This document shows positions 1 to 9,212 of a stretch of 64,000 nucleotides of DNA, one piece after another. The position numbers and the translations under genes were made by a program. Position 1 is the stretch's first letter. Each line of letters opens with the position of its first letter. The DNA lies in assembly GCA_007131725.1 (NCBI GenBank), contig SLPZ01000073.1, positions 1 through 64,000 on the forward strand, given 5' to 3'. This DNA comes from Balneolaceae bacterium. GTDB lineage: Bacteria > Bacteroidota > Rhodothermia > Balneolales > Balneolaceae. The notes under the pieces were generated by a model. It saw only the letters and a list, made by a program, of their open reading frames with translations, searched no databases and was not told the origin of the DNA.

Positions 1-955
1 CCCTTCTGCCTTTTACAATTTCTGATGCGATCCAAAAATCACGATATCCCGGATTTGCCGATGAACCGATATATGCCTGGTAGATATCATCCCCTTCAAC
101 TTCGCTCACAGGAACCACATTCCCGGGACTGCTGGGCAGTGCTATCAGCGGCTCTATCCGGCTAAGATCAATCTCGTGCATTTCATCATATTCTGCCCCT
201 TCATCAGGCAGCAATTCAACCCAGTCATCTTCGCGCTTGTTTTGAGCCATAAATCGTTTTACCTCACCATCCGAAGGGAAAACAGAGGTTGTCGCTCCCA
301 TCTCTGTTCCCATATTGGCAATTACGTGGCGATCCATCGTGCTTAAATGATCGAGGCCGGGGCCAAAATATTCAATCACAAAACCGCGTGCACCTTTCAC
401 GTCGTACTTTCGCAGCATTTCGAGAACTACATCTTTGGCACTGACCCATTCAGGCAATTTCCCCGTAAGCTTTACACCCAGCACTTTTGGCATCTTTATA
501 TAGAGCGGCTCCCCTGCTATTGCAAAGGCCACATCAAGGCCTCCGGCACCCAGTGCAAACATACCCATACAGCCTGATGCCGGTGTGTGGCTGTCTGAAC
601 CGGCCAGTGTTTTTCCGGGTATTGCAAAATGTTCGGTATGTACAGGATGACTCACACCATTTCCCGGGCGGCTGTACCAAATTCCAAACCTGTCAGCCGC
701 AGATTTTAAGAAAAGGTGATCATCCGGATTTTTATTGTCGGTTTGAAGCAGATTATGATCAACATATTGACAGGAAACTTCAGTTTTGGCTCTGTCCAGA
801 TTCATCGCTTCAAGCTCAAGCATCACCAGAGTTCCGGTGGCATCTTGTGTAAGTGTCTGATCGATTTTAATTCCGATTTCAGTTCCGGGCCTGATCTCAC
901 CCTCAACAAGGTGAGATTGAATCAGTTTTTGAGTTACATTCAGTGGTTTTTTCAT
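1..955 (-). CDS. Aconitate hydratase, N-terminal part (truncated by window start)
   Basis: Reverse-strand translation from ATG at 955 reads MKKPLNVTQKLIQSHLVEGEIRPGTEIGIKIDQTLTQDATGTLVMLELEAM...GSDSHTPASGCMGMFALGAGGLDVAFAIAGEPLYIKMPKV..., typical aconitase. No stop before the window edge, so it is absent from the ORF track. Confidence 0.93.
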   Translation of the reverse strand, partial: MKKPLNVTQKLIQSHLVEGEIRPGTEIGIKIDQTLTQDATGTLVMLELEAMNLDRAKTEVSCQYVDHNLLQTDNKNPDDHLFLKSAADRFGIWYSRPGNGVSHPVHTEHFAIPGKTLAGSDSHTPASGCMGMFALGAGGLDVAFAIAGEPLYIKMPKVLGVKLTGKLPEWVSAKDVVLEMLRKYDVKGARGFVIEYFGPGLDHLSTMDRHVIANMGTEMGATTSVFPSDGEVKRFMAQNKREDDWVELLPDEGAEYDEMHEIDLSRIEPLIALPSSPGNVVPVSEVEGDDIYQAYIGSSANPGYRDFWIASEIVKGRR

Positions 956-1218
956 AACAAAAGTTTTTTTTGATTTACTAAAGAAAAAAAAATCAGAAAT
1001 AGATCGTTCATTATGTTTTCTGCAATCTATTTAACAGGATTCAGTATTAACGGAAAACTGAATAATTTTTTTAACCGGCTCCAAAATCTCCATTTATTAT
1101 TATATTTATATAAGCATACTTTATTAAATTATTTATTCTTAAATAAACCACAGCTAAAGCTCTCCAAATTAGGTTTTTTCAGCAAATTTTTCGTTTATTA
1201 ATAGAAACAGACTTTTAT

Positions 1219-1512
1219 ATGAAATACAAAGAGCTAATAGATCGTCTCTCAGAAAAGACAGGGGATTCAAAGATAAAAACCAGGGAAATACTGCAGGATG
1301 CCGTTGATGTTTTATCGGAACAGCTTTCTCAGGGTAAAGGTGTGTCTGTACCTGATCTTGGCACCTTTAGCACGAAAGTAAATCCTGAAAAAAAAGTATA
1401 TAATCCCCATTACGAGGCCTATCTTATGGTGCCTCCCAAACGAACAGTTGAGTTTAACCCATCAACGAACCTGAAAGAAGAAGTAAAGTATCTGAAAATA
1501 AACGATGAGTGA
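1219..1512 (+). CDS. HU/IHF-family DNA-binding protein
   Basis: 97 aa, MKYKELIDRLSEKTGDSKIKTREILQDAVDVLSEQLSQGKGVSVPDLGTFSTK...; HU fold pattern. Confidence 0.85.
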   Translation: MKYKELIDRLSEKTGDSKIKTREILQDAVDVLSEQLSQGKGVSVPDLGTFSTKVNPEKKVYNPHYEAYLMVPPKRTVEFNPSTNLKEEVKYLKINDE

Positions 1513-2602
1513 AAAAATCACCTTTAAAGAGCTGGTAGAACTCATCGCAAAGCAGTCTCAGCAGAGTCAGAGTTCTGCAAACAGTTTTATCACCGAGCTT
1601 GTGCAAATCATTGAAAGCGGGCTTAAATCCAGCGGTTCGGTGAGTATTTCCGGGTTTGGAAAGTTTGAGCTTCGGTGGATGAATGAACGTAAAGGAACCA
1701 ATCCTCAAACAGGTCAGGAAATTACTATTCCGGGGCAAAACAAAGTAGTTTTCAAACCTTACAAAGCACTTCGTGAGGATATTAATGCACCTTATGCAGG
1801 ACTTAAACCTCGAATAATCAGAGATCAGGTTGAAGAATCAGAGGCTGTTGCCCCGAACCCCGCAGCCAAATCAGAAAAAAAAGAATCGATCGATGACCTG
1901 CTAATTGAACGGGAGAATCCGCATTTTGTCAAACCTTTTACCAAAGAAACTAAATCAACAAAAAAGCCCGAACAAACTAAAGAGAAAAGACCTGTTGCAG
2001 CTAAAATTCCCGGCGAATCCAGGATGGCAGAAGAAGTGCAGAAGTCTGGCAGTTTCAAGTGGTCGTATGCAGCAGCTTTAATGATTGTTCTAATCGCTTT
2101 CATACTTCTGTTTTTTATGTTGCAGCGAGACACAGAAACCCCTGAGGTTCCCGCAACTGTACATATGGAACAGGTTGAACCTCCGGTTGCAGATGAAACA
2201 GATGTTGTTGCTGAACCCCGCGAACAAACCGAATTTGAAACCGAAAGTTTTTCGGTTGAACCAGGCCAGTCTCTCTGGACCATTGCCGAAAACCAACTCG
2301 GAAATCCCTATCTTTGGCCTATACTTTATAATCTGAACAGAGACTTACTTATAAATCCAAATCAATTGCCGGCAGCCTCAGAGATTCAAATTCCTACAAT
2401 TTCCGATCCCGAAAACCTGAATGAGTTTGAAAGAGAGCAGACAGCACTGGGTTATTTTTCACTTTATGAGTGGAACCGGGAAAACAACCCGGAAGAAGCA
2501 CGTTATTTTCTTTGGGCGGTAGGAGTTTTTTCACCGGAATTGCTGGATGAACCCCCATCTGAAGTTGAACCGGATGATCTGGCTTTTGCTTTAAGCAGAT
2601 AA
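1505..2602 (+). CDS. HU-like DNA-binding domain, TM helix, LysM domain fusion protein
   Basis: N-term FKELVELIAKQSQQSQSSANSFITELVQIIESGLKSSGSVSISGFGKFELR...NPQTGQEITIPGQNKVVFKPYKALRE (HU); TM WSYAAALMIVLIAFILLFFML; C-term VEPGQSLWTIAENQLGNPYLWPILYNLNRDLLINPNQL (LysM). ATG overlaps the upstream HU gene by 8 nt. Confidence 0.88.
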   Translation: MSEKITFKELVELIAKQSQQSQSSANSFITELVQIIESGLKSSGSVSISGFGKFELRWMNERKGTNPQTGQEITIPGQNKVVFKPYKALREDINAPYAGLKPRIIRDQVEESEAVAPNPAAKSEKKESIDDLLIERENPHFVKPFTKETKSTKKPEQTKEKRPVAAKIPGESRMAEEVQKSGSFKWSYAAALMIVLIAFILLFFMLQRDTETPEVPATVHMEQVEPPVADETDVVAEPREQTEFETESFSVEPGQSLWTIAENQLGNPYLWPILYNLNRDLLINPNQLPAASEIQIPTISDPENLNEFEREQTALGYFSLYEWNRENNPEEARYFLWAVGVFSPELLDEPPSEVEPDDLAFALSR

Positions 2603-2636
2603 TTCATCTTGAATTTTAAAATGAACAAGGAGTTTT

Positions 2637-2948
2637 ATGATACGGCATATAGTTATGTGGAAATTAAAAGAAGAGGCTGGCGGAGCCACAAAAAAGAAAA
2701 ATGCTGAAAAGCTGAAATTGATACTCGAAGGCCTCCGCATAAATATTGACGAAATTAAAGCCGTTGAAGTAGGCATCCAGATCAATTCCGATGATGATGA
2801 AGCCTATGATGTGGTATTGATTTGCGATTTCGAAACTGAACTCGATTTTCAAATGTACACACGAAATCCTCATCATAAAAAAGCCATAAATTTCATTGAA
2901 TCTGTCACCGAGAAAAGAAGATATGTGGATTATATGGTTGATCTTTAG
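2637..2948 (+). CDS. Dabb (stress-responsive A/B barrel) family protein
   Basis: MIRHIVMWKLKEEAGG... with VGIQINSDDDEAYDVVLICDFETELDFQMYTRNPHHKKAINFIESV. Confidence 0.85.
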   Translation: MIRHIVMWKLKEEAGGATKKKNAEKLKLILEGLRINIDEIKAVEVGIQINSDDDEAYDVVLICDFETELDFQMYTRNPHHKKAINFIESVTEKRRYVDYMVDL

Positions 2949-3013
2949 TGATTAGCCCATGTTTTCTGAATTCCGTATTGTGTAATCTTTGATTCATAAT
3001 TACCATTTGAGAG

Positions 3014-3310
3014 ATGTCTGACCATAAACCACACAGGCTGGAAATCACAGGTGTTTTAGATCTTCATCATTTCAGGCCAAAAGACCTTTCTACATTGATT
3101 GATGAATACATTGATGCCTGCCTTGAAAAGGAGATCTACCAGGTGCGATTCATTCACGGAAAAGGTATAGGAAACATCAGGCGCAGCGTACACGCCCTGC
3201 TGGACCGAAATCCTCATGTAACAGGATACCAGCTTGCAGACGGCTCAGGAGGAAGCTGGGGAGCCACCATCGCCAATCTTTCACCTGAACCTGGAGAATC
3301 TGAGCCATAA
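3014..3310 (+). CDS. Stand-alone Smr domain protein
   Basis: LDLHHFRPKDLSTLIDEYIDACLEKEIYQVRFIHGKGIGNIRRSVHALLDRNP; LDLHG-like and HGKG motifs. Confidence 0.88.
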   Translation: MSDHKPHRLEITGVLDLHHFRPKDLSTLIDEYIDACLEKEIYQVRFIHGKGIGNIRRSVHALLDRNPHVTGYQLADGSGGSWGATIANLSPEPGESEP

Positions 3311-3314
3311 AAAA
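3285..3314 (+). repeat. 30-bp direct repeat, left copy (end of smr CDS plus A-run)
   Basis: ctgaacctggagaatctgagccataaaaaa, identical at 3591-3620. Confidence 0.95.
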
Positions 3315-3360
3315 AGGTATCTGTTTAGCTTTTTAAAAAAATGAACTTGAAGCGTTCGAG

Positions 3361-3512
3361 GCTGTCCAAAAATATCGCGAAATTGCAATAACATAATCAA
3401 TTTCGTCATGCCGGACCCCCGATCTCCCGAAAGGGACAGGCTGGCATCTCCTGCCTATATCAAAGGCTGGAGATCCCGCATCAAGTGCGGGATGACGCCC
3501 TTTTTGGACAGC
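3361..3512. repeat. MITE-like intergenic repeat, copy A
   Basis: Perfect 12-bp terminal inverted repeat GCTGTCCAAAAA (3361-3372) / TTTTTGGACAGC (3501-3512); internal GTCATGCCGGA...GGAGATCCCGCATCAAGTGCGGGATGACGCC shared with copy B. Confidence 0.8.
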
Positions 3513-3590
3513 ATCATTCTTCAAGCGTCAATTCTTCGTATCAAAAGAACGCTTCAAGGAGCTTACGCACGCTTGAAGGTTCTTTTTTCG

Positions 3591-3620
3591 CTGAACCTGG
3601 AGAATCTGAGCCATAAAAAA
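3591..3620 (+). repeat. 30-bp direct repeat, right copy
   Basis: Exact copy of 3285-3314. Confidence 0.95.
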
Positions 3621-3647
3621 GCCTCCGAAAAAGATTCTTCGGAGGCT
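3615..3647 (-). terminator. Hairpin terminator for the TonB receptor gene
   Basis: AGCCTCCGAA (3620-3629) / TTCGGAGGCT (3638-3647), with an A-run at 3615-3620 that is a T-run on the minus strand. Confidence 0.75.
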
Positions 3648-3676
3648 GGAAATATTTCTGATAATAGAATCGAATT

Positions 3677-6646
3677 TTAATTCAGAAACTGATCGAATGT
3701 AAGAGAGACATAATATATGGCTCCAAGATTCGGTCCGCCAAAGTTCATAAAATGACGGTTATTGGTGATATTGGAACCGCCAAATTTAACAACTGACTTC
3801 AAACTCGGCACCGTGTAGGTGATTTGAGCATCCAGCGTTGAAATTGATGGTACCATACCATTGGCAAATGTTGATGTCCATTCGAATTCATCCTGCCAGC
3901 GAAAAGTCAGATTGAATCCGAGCCTGTCAGTCAGTCTTCTGTTGCCAAATGAGACATTAAACTTGTGCTCGGGTGTATTGAAGTCAAAGATGAATTCATC
4001 GGTTTCGTCTGTGATGAGCTTATTCCAGTTATAATTGGCTGATAACAGAAAATTTCTGGGAAGGCTGTAATCAAAACCCATAGCAAGACCCTGAGATCTT
4101 ACGGTTTCATCCATGTTTGTATAAAGCTGGAAAGTGTTGGATGCATCACCACTTAAAAGTGTTGGCAATGTCTCGGGAGATACAGGTAAAATGTTGCCTT
4201 GTCCATCCTGCAACTGTCGGACTCTGAATTGTGCAATGAAGTCATCATAAATATTATAGTAATAAGCAGCATCAACCAGTAACCGGCTGCCTAATAATCC
4301 TTTATAACCAACTTCGAACGACTGAATCTGCTCAGGTTTCACAGCGTTAAATTGAGTGAAAGGCACCAATTCAGCAGAAGCTGCCATTCCATCACCGGTT
4401 TGCAGAAGAACATCAGTAAAGCGTTCTACCGATTCCAGTGTAAATGCACTTTCCGTTACATTATACTTTTCTGCCAGATAGGGCAAACCACCAAGCAGGC
4501 GTGCTGTCAGGACGTTCAGGTCGATATACTGTCCCTGTGTGGTTGGGTTTCTGAAACCGGTTTGATAAGATGCCCGGATATTCTGATTCTCTGTTACACG
4601 AAATACGGAAGAAATGCGCGGGTTGAACTGGCCGTCAAAGTTTTCATTTTTATCATACCGAAGGGAACCGGTGAGTCGCAGCCTGTCTTCAAAAAGTGAT
4701 CTTGAGGCTTGCAGAAAACCGCCATATTCGTTGATATTCACACCGCCGTCGCCATCATCAAAAATGGTTCCGTTAGAACGAAGCTGATACTGCCTGAAAC
4801 TCAAGCCCAATTGAAGATCTACGAAGGTAATTTCATTTTTGAAATTGTAGATACCTTCAGTGTGCAAAAAACGGGAGTTATCATTAAACATTGCACCTCC
4901 TGGAATTACATCAGACAATGCATTTGCTTTTGCGTCATCAAAAGCCTGTGTACCCGGTTCAAACCGGTTAGCATCGGCTCCTGTAATTCCCAACTGTGGA
5001 TTTCCATCTCTCGACCAGTTATGAAGATTCGACAGTACCTGTGGATTGCTCAACAATGCCTGTACATTGTCAGGGTTGTAACTTGGAGAACCGAAATTTG
5101 CCACATAAGCACCAACCAATCCCTGAACAAAATTTGCTCCATAAGTTGCAAACCAATCCTGAGTAGGCATGTATTGATCGTTAATAGAGAAGCCTACAAA
5201 ATCAGCAATATAAGAATCTCCTGAATCCTCAAAGGTTCCGTAAGCACGCACCATAAAGTTATCCCCTTCAAGTTCTAATTTGTGCTGATGTATGCTAAAA
5301 TTGTTAAGGCTGTAGCGTTGTGCACCCGTATAAACTGATGTGCCGTAACCATAATTAAAGGTATAGCTCGCTTCAAGGTTATCGGTCATCCTGTAATGAA
5401 GGGATGTGCCCAGTTTCAGGTTTTCGGCATCATTATCCACTAAATACCTTTCCCGGTACCCGGTTCTTGCTACCGGCTGTGCGGGCAGGCTTTGTGCAAA
5501 CATCATTGCATCCTGCATCGGCACACCTGCCTGGTTTAATCCCTGAGATACACCTTGAATAAAATCAGGGTTAAGACTCAAGAGGCCGATATTGAAGGTA
5601 CCATCGTCTCCGTAAAGATGTACACCGTCGTATGCCGGATTTACATCCACACCGGCTGGAGCAAGTGAAGCATTTTTATCGGAATAATCGATTCCCCGCC
5701 AATCGTTTGCAGCTGAATAACTAAAATTAACTTTGAACGCAAAATTATCGCCAATTCTGTCGGCATATCGCAGTGATGTTTCAAACATCGGGCTGGGATT
5801 TCCCGGTTCACCGAGTGCTTCGTTACCATCAATATGGTTTACCCCGCTTTGAACAAAAACACTTAATCCCGGATACCGGAACGGATTTTTACTGTTCACC
5901 AATAAAATACCGTTGAATGCATTCGGGCCGTATAAAGCTGAAGAGGCACCCGGAATAAATTCAAGGCTTTCCACATCGAGAACCGAGGGGCCGTTCAGAT
6001 TTCCGACCGGGAAATTCAGGGCTGGTGCCTGTGTATCCATTCCGTCAGTAAGCTGTACCATCCGGGTATTACCGGTAGAATTAAAACCTCTGGCATTGAC
6101 AATCTGAAAGTTGATGCTGCTTGTTGTCATATCTACACCTTTCAGATTGGCAAGAGCGTGGTAGTAGCTTGGTGCAGGTGTTTGATTAATGGTGATGATG
6201 TCCATCTTCTCGATGGATACCGGCGCTTCCATTATGCTTTGCTCCACCCGGGAGGCTGAAACAACAACATCGGTACCAAGAATCATTTCTTCACGGAGTT
6301 CTATCCGCAAATCCGATACATTTTGTTCGGTAATCTCGACATTCTCTGAACTGTACCCGATAATTGAAGCAACAAGAGTAATGGGTGGGGTATCATTCAC
6401 ACTGAGGCTGAATTCTCCTTGTGCATTGGTTGCAACGCCAACCATTGTGCCTCTTACCACTACATTTACTCCGGCAAGACGCTGGCCGGTTAGTGCATCG
6501 ACTACTACACCCGAAACCGTGATTCTTTCTTCGGAATCATCACTGTAAGATGAAGAAGCTGCAAAAACATGATTATTCAACGAAAAAAGCAATACTACAA
6601 AAAAATAGAGCATTGTTTTTTTCGCACATGGTAGCTTGTTTTTCAT
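3677..6646 (-). CDS. TonB-dependent receptor with N-terminal carboxypeptidase-like regulatory domain
   Basis: Signal peptide; ITVSGVVVDALTGQRLAGVNVVVRGTMVGVATNAQGEFSL, plug domain (VNARGFNSTGNTRMVQLTDGMD), beta-barrel C-terminus. Confidence 0.93.
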   Translation of the reverse strand: MKNKLPCAKKTMLYFFVVLLFSLNNHVFAASSSYSDDSEERITVSGVVVDALTGQRLAGVNVVVRGTMVGVATNAQGEFSLSVNDTPPITLVASIIGYSSENVEITEQNVSDLRIELREEMILGTDVVVSASRVEQSIMEAPVSIEKMDIITINQTPAPSYYHALANLKGVDMTTSSINFQIVNARGFNSTGNTRMVQLTDGMDTQAPALNFPVGNLNGPSVLDVESLEFIPGASSALYGPNAFNGILLVNSKNPFRYPGLSVFVQSGVNHIDGNEALGEPGNPSPMFETSLRYADRIGDNFAFKVNFSYSAANDWRGIDYSDKNASLAPAGVDVNPAYDGVHLYGDDGTFNIGLLSLNPDFIQGVSQGLNQAGVPMQDAMMFAQSLPAQPVARTGYRERYLVDNDAENLKLGTSLHYRMTDNLEASYTFNYGYGTSVYTGAQRYSLNNFSIHQHKLELEGDNFMVRAYGTFEDSGDSYIADFVGFSINDQYMPTQDWFATYGANFVQGLVGAYVANFGSPSYNPDNVQALLSNPQVLSNLHNWSRDGNPQLGITGADANRFEPGTQAFDDAKANALSDVIPGGAMFNDNSRFLHTEGIYNFKNEITFVDLQLGLSFRQYQLRSNGTIFDDGDGGVNINEYGGFLQASRSLFEDRLRLTGSLRYDKNENFDGQFNPRISSVFRVTENQNIRASYQTGFRNPTTQGQYIDLNVLTARLLGGLPYLAEKYNVTESAFTLESVERFTDVLLQTGDGMAASAELVPFTQFNAVKPEQIQSFEVGYKGLLGSRLLVDAAYYYNIYDDFIAQFRVRQLQDGQGNILPVSPETLPTLLSGDASNTFQLYTNMDETVRSQGLAMGFDYSLPRNFLLSANYNWNKLITDETDEFIFDFNTPEHKFNVSFGNRRLTDRLGFNLTFRWQDEFEWTSTFANGMVPSISTLDAQITYTVPSLKSVVKFGGSNITNNRHFMNFGGPNLGAIYYVSLTFDQFLN

Positions 6647-6846
6647 GATATGGCAGTTAAGTTAATATTTAATGGGAACATAACAGCAGTAAAAGCAGGT
6701 GCCTGCTTTGTGCCCTAAAATAATGTCCATTTTTTGCTATATGCAAGCGCTTTCAACACATTTTTTTAATATTTTCGTTATATAAAAGTAATACAAGTAC
6801 TTGTCTGTCAGGTATCTTGTAAAATTTATGAATCTTAGAATCTATT

Positions 6847-7542
6847 TTGATGAGAAAATTGTCCATTTTTAATCTGCTGCTTGCTTTTCTGATTATATTC
6901 GTAATGGTTTCAACCGGTATTGCCAGGCAATCAGGCAAAGCCACTATTTCTGTGCAGGCAACCGGTGAAGTAGAAATACCGGCCAACCTCATTCAGTTTC
7001 ATGTAAACATTACCCAGTTTCATGCCGACCCAAAAGAGGCTTTTGCACGGCACAAGGAACTCGAGAGTTTTTTAACCGATCTTATTTTAGAAGAAGATAT
7101 TTCTGAGCGTCATATTACAGCAAATCCTATCAGTATATCACAAACAAGGCGGCAACAGGAAGGGACCGGATTTGAAACCCGGCAGCAGGTCACCATCCGG
7201 ATTGATGATGTAACACAGTTCGAAAATATGCAGCTTACTCTCATCGAAAACGGGTTTACCAGTTTTTCCGGAAATTTCAGCTCTACAGACATCGCTGAAG
7301 CACAAGATAAAGCACTCGATAAAGCCGTGCGCGAAGCTTACCGAAAAGCCGAAATTCTTGCCAATGCAGCAGGCAATACAATTGATCGTGTAATCTCTAT
7401 TGAATATGGTGCGTCAGATGTAACCCCCAGAGCCCGCGGGCTCCAGGTTGCGTTTGAGTCCGCAGACAGAACATTACTGCAGTTTGAACGGATGCTTCCC
7501 ATCAGGGAAAAGGTCTTTGTCGTTTTTCAGGTCAAGGAATAA
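6847..7542 (+). CDS. SIMPL (DUF541) domain periplasmic protein
   Basis: Signal peptide; ATISVQATGEVEIPANLIQFHVNITQFHADPKEAFARHKE... DKALDKAVREAYRKAEILANAAG. Confidence 0.85.
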   Translation: MMRKLSIFNLLLAFLIIFVMVSTGIARQSGKATISVQATGEVEIPANLIQFHVNITQFHADPKEAFARHKELESFLTDLILEEDISERHITANPISISQTRRQQEGTGFETRQQVTIRIDDVTQFENMQLTLIENGFTSFSGNFSSTDIAEAQDKALDKAVREAYRKAEILANAAGNTIDRVISIEYGASDVTPRARGLQVAFESADRTLLQFERMLPIREKVFVVFQVKE

Positions 7543-7548
7543 ACGAAC

Positions 7549-8166
7549 TTAAAGAATCGGTTTAAGCACACGCCATACATTTTCTGCCAAAATTTTATGG
7601 CCTTCTTCAGTCGGATGAATTCCATCGGGCAGATTCAGGTCGGGCTCTCCGGCAACTCCTTCAAGTATAAATGGCAGGAATACAACATCATTCGTCTCTG
7701 CCAAATCATGAAAAACCTGGTGGAATGCCTCAGTATAATCTTGACCCATGTTGGGCGGCGCCTGCATACCTGTTAATATAATGGTGGCTTCAGGAATGGT
7801 TTCCTCTACTTTGTTAATTATTGATTGCAAATTTTCTTTCGTGCTTTCGGGGTCTATTCCGCGAAGGCCGTCATTTCCTCCCAGTTCAAGGATAAATATG
7901 TCCACAGACTGCTGAAGAATCCAATCAACTCTCCGCAAACCGCCTGCCGATGTCTCTCCGCTCAATCCGGCATTTACCACCCTGTAATTGTACCCCAAAG
8001 AATCTATCTTTTGTTCAATCAGCGCAGGGAAAGCCTGTTCGGTTTCCAGGCCATATCCGGCAGTTATACTGTCTCCAAAAAACAGAATGGTTTTTTCGTC
8101 CTGTGCCTGAACATGAGCACCCAAAAACAGAATTGCAAAAAATACTCCAACCTTCATCATTTTCAT
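7549..8166 (-). CDS. tesA: SGNH-family arylesterase/lysophospholipase (TesA-like)
   Basis: TILFFGDSITAGYGLETEQAFPALIEQKI, ELGGNDGLRG, DGIHPTEEGHKILAENV. Confidence 0.88.
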   Translation of the reverse strand: MKMMKVGVFFAILFLGAHVQAQDEKTILFFGDSITAGYGLETEQAFPALIEQKIDSLGYNYRVVNAGLSGETSAGGLRRVDWILQQSVDIFILELGGNDGLRGIDPESTKENLQSIINKVEETIPEATIILTGMQAPPNMGQDYTEAFHQVFHDLAETNDVVFLPFILEGVAGEPDLNLPDGIHPTEEGHKILAENVWRVLKPIL

Positions 8167-8295
8167 TTCGTCTAAATATTATGCTGTAAATTATCTCGTT
8201 TCAAAGGAATGGTTGATAATAACCAATTTGTTGCATCTATTGTTTCTTCACGTAAGTTTGAGACAAAATCGTTGAATTAAGAATATAAAAGTGAT

Positions 8296-8430
8296 GCTGT
8301 TCAATAAGGGCGGTCAATTAGATATATTAACTACGAAACCGTCATGCCGGACACCGATCCGGCATCTCCTGCTTTTATCAAAGAGAGGAGATCCCGTATC
8401 GAGTACGGGATGACGCCTTTTTTGGACAGC
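8296..8430. repeat. MITE-like intergenic repeat, copy B
   Basis: gctgttcaataaggg ... ccttttttggacagc ends (imperfect TIR); internal gtcatgccggacaccgatccggcatctcctgctttt...ggagatcccgtatcgagtacgggatgacgcc similar to copy A. Confidence 0.75.
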
Positions 8431-8483
8431 CTCATTTTAAACTCTTATGTCAAACTGACGTTACATATCATAATTAATACAGA

Positions 8484-9212
8484 ATGACTGATACTTCAAT
8501 ACTTACTGCTCAAAACTTAACGAAAACTTTTAAAAGCGGTGAGCATTCACTGACTGTTCTGAATAACGTATCGTTTTCTTTGGAAAAAGGAATTAGCTGT
8601 GCCATTGTCGGGCCTTCGGGAAGTGGAAAAACCACTCTTTTGGGTCTGTGCGCCGGACTGGACAAACCCACCTCAGGTACTGTAACGCTAAACAGTCGCC
8701 AAATATCCGGTTTTACTGAAGCTCAGCTTTCAAAAATAAGAAACGAACAGATTGGTTTTGTATTTCAATCGTTCCAGCTCATTCCTACTCTTACAGCACT
8801 CGAGAACGTTATGGTTCCGATTGAACTCAGAGGCCTCGCATATAAAAATGTTGAGCAGCGTGCTCTGGACCTGCTCGATAGCGTTGGCCTTGCAGAACGC
8901 ACCCATCATTACCCAAATCAACTGTCAGGCGGCGAGCAGCAGCGCGTGGGGCTTGCACGGGCTTTTATCCATCAACCCGATATTTTGTTTGCTGACGAAC
9001 CCACCGGAAACCTCGACGGTGATACGGGTGCTCAAATTGAGCAGCTTTTGTTTGATTTGAACCGGGAACAAGGCACTACCCTGGTCATTGTAACGCACGA
9101 TAAAGAACTGGCCAGAAAATGCGACCGGATCATCGAACTGAAAAACGGCCAGATTGATTCCGACAGCTATGTAAACACTAAAAAAGAAGACGCCCACCTG
9201 AATATTGCCTGA
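8484..9212 (+). CDS. ybbA: ABC transporter ATP-binding protein (LolD/YbbA type)
   Basis: Walker A GPSGSGKTT, signature LSGGEQQRVGLARAF, Walker B ILFADEPTGNLD. Confidence 0.9.
   Translation: MTDTSILTAQNLTKTFKSGEHSLTVLNNVSFSLEKGISCAIVGPSGSGKTTLLGLCAGLDKPTSGTVTLNSRQISGFTEAQLSKIRNEQIGFVFQSFQLIPTLTALENVMVPIELRGLAYKNVEQRALDLLDSVGLAERTHHYPNQLSGGEQQRVGLARAFIHQPDILFADEPTGNLDGDTGAQIEQLLFDLNREQGTTLVIVTHDKELARKCDRIIELKNGQIDSDSYVNTKKEDAHLNIA

Noticed and set aside
347-973. Plus-strand ORFs of 76, 121 and 85 aa
   Set aside because: Antisense to the aconitase N-terminus on the minus strand.
3285-3620. Possible CRISPR remnant because of the 30-bp direct repeat
   Set aside because: Only two copies 306 nt apart, one inside a coding sequence, no regular spacers and no cas genes.
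3408-3680. 90-aa ORF across the repeat region
   Set aside because: Built entirely from MITE-like repeat, duplicated smr end and terminator; not a real gene.
4352-5224. Plus-strand ORFs of 115 and 171 aa
   Set aside because: Antisense to the TonB-dependent receptor.
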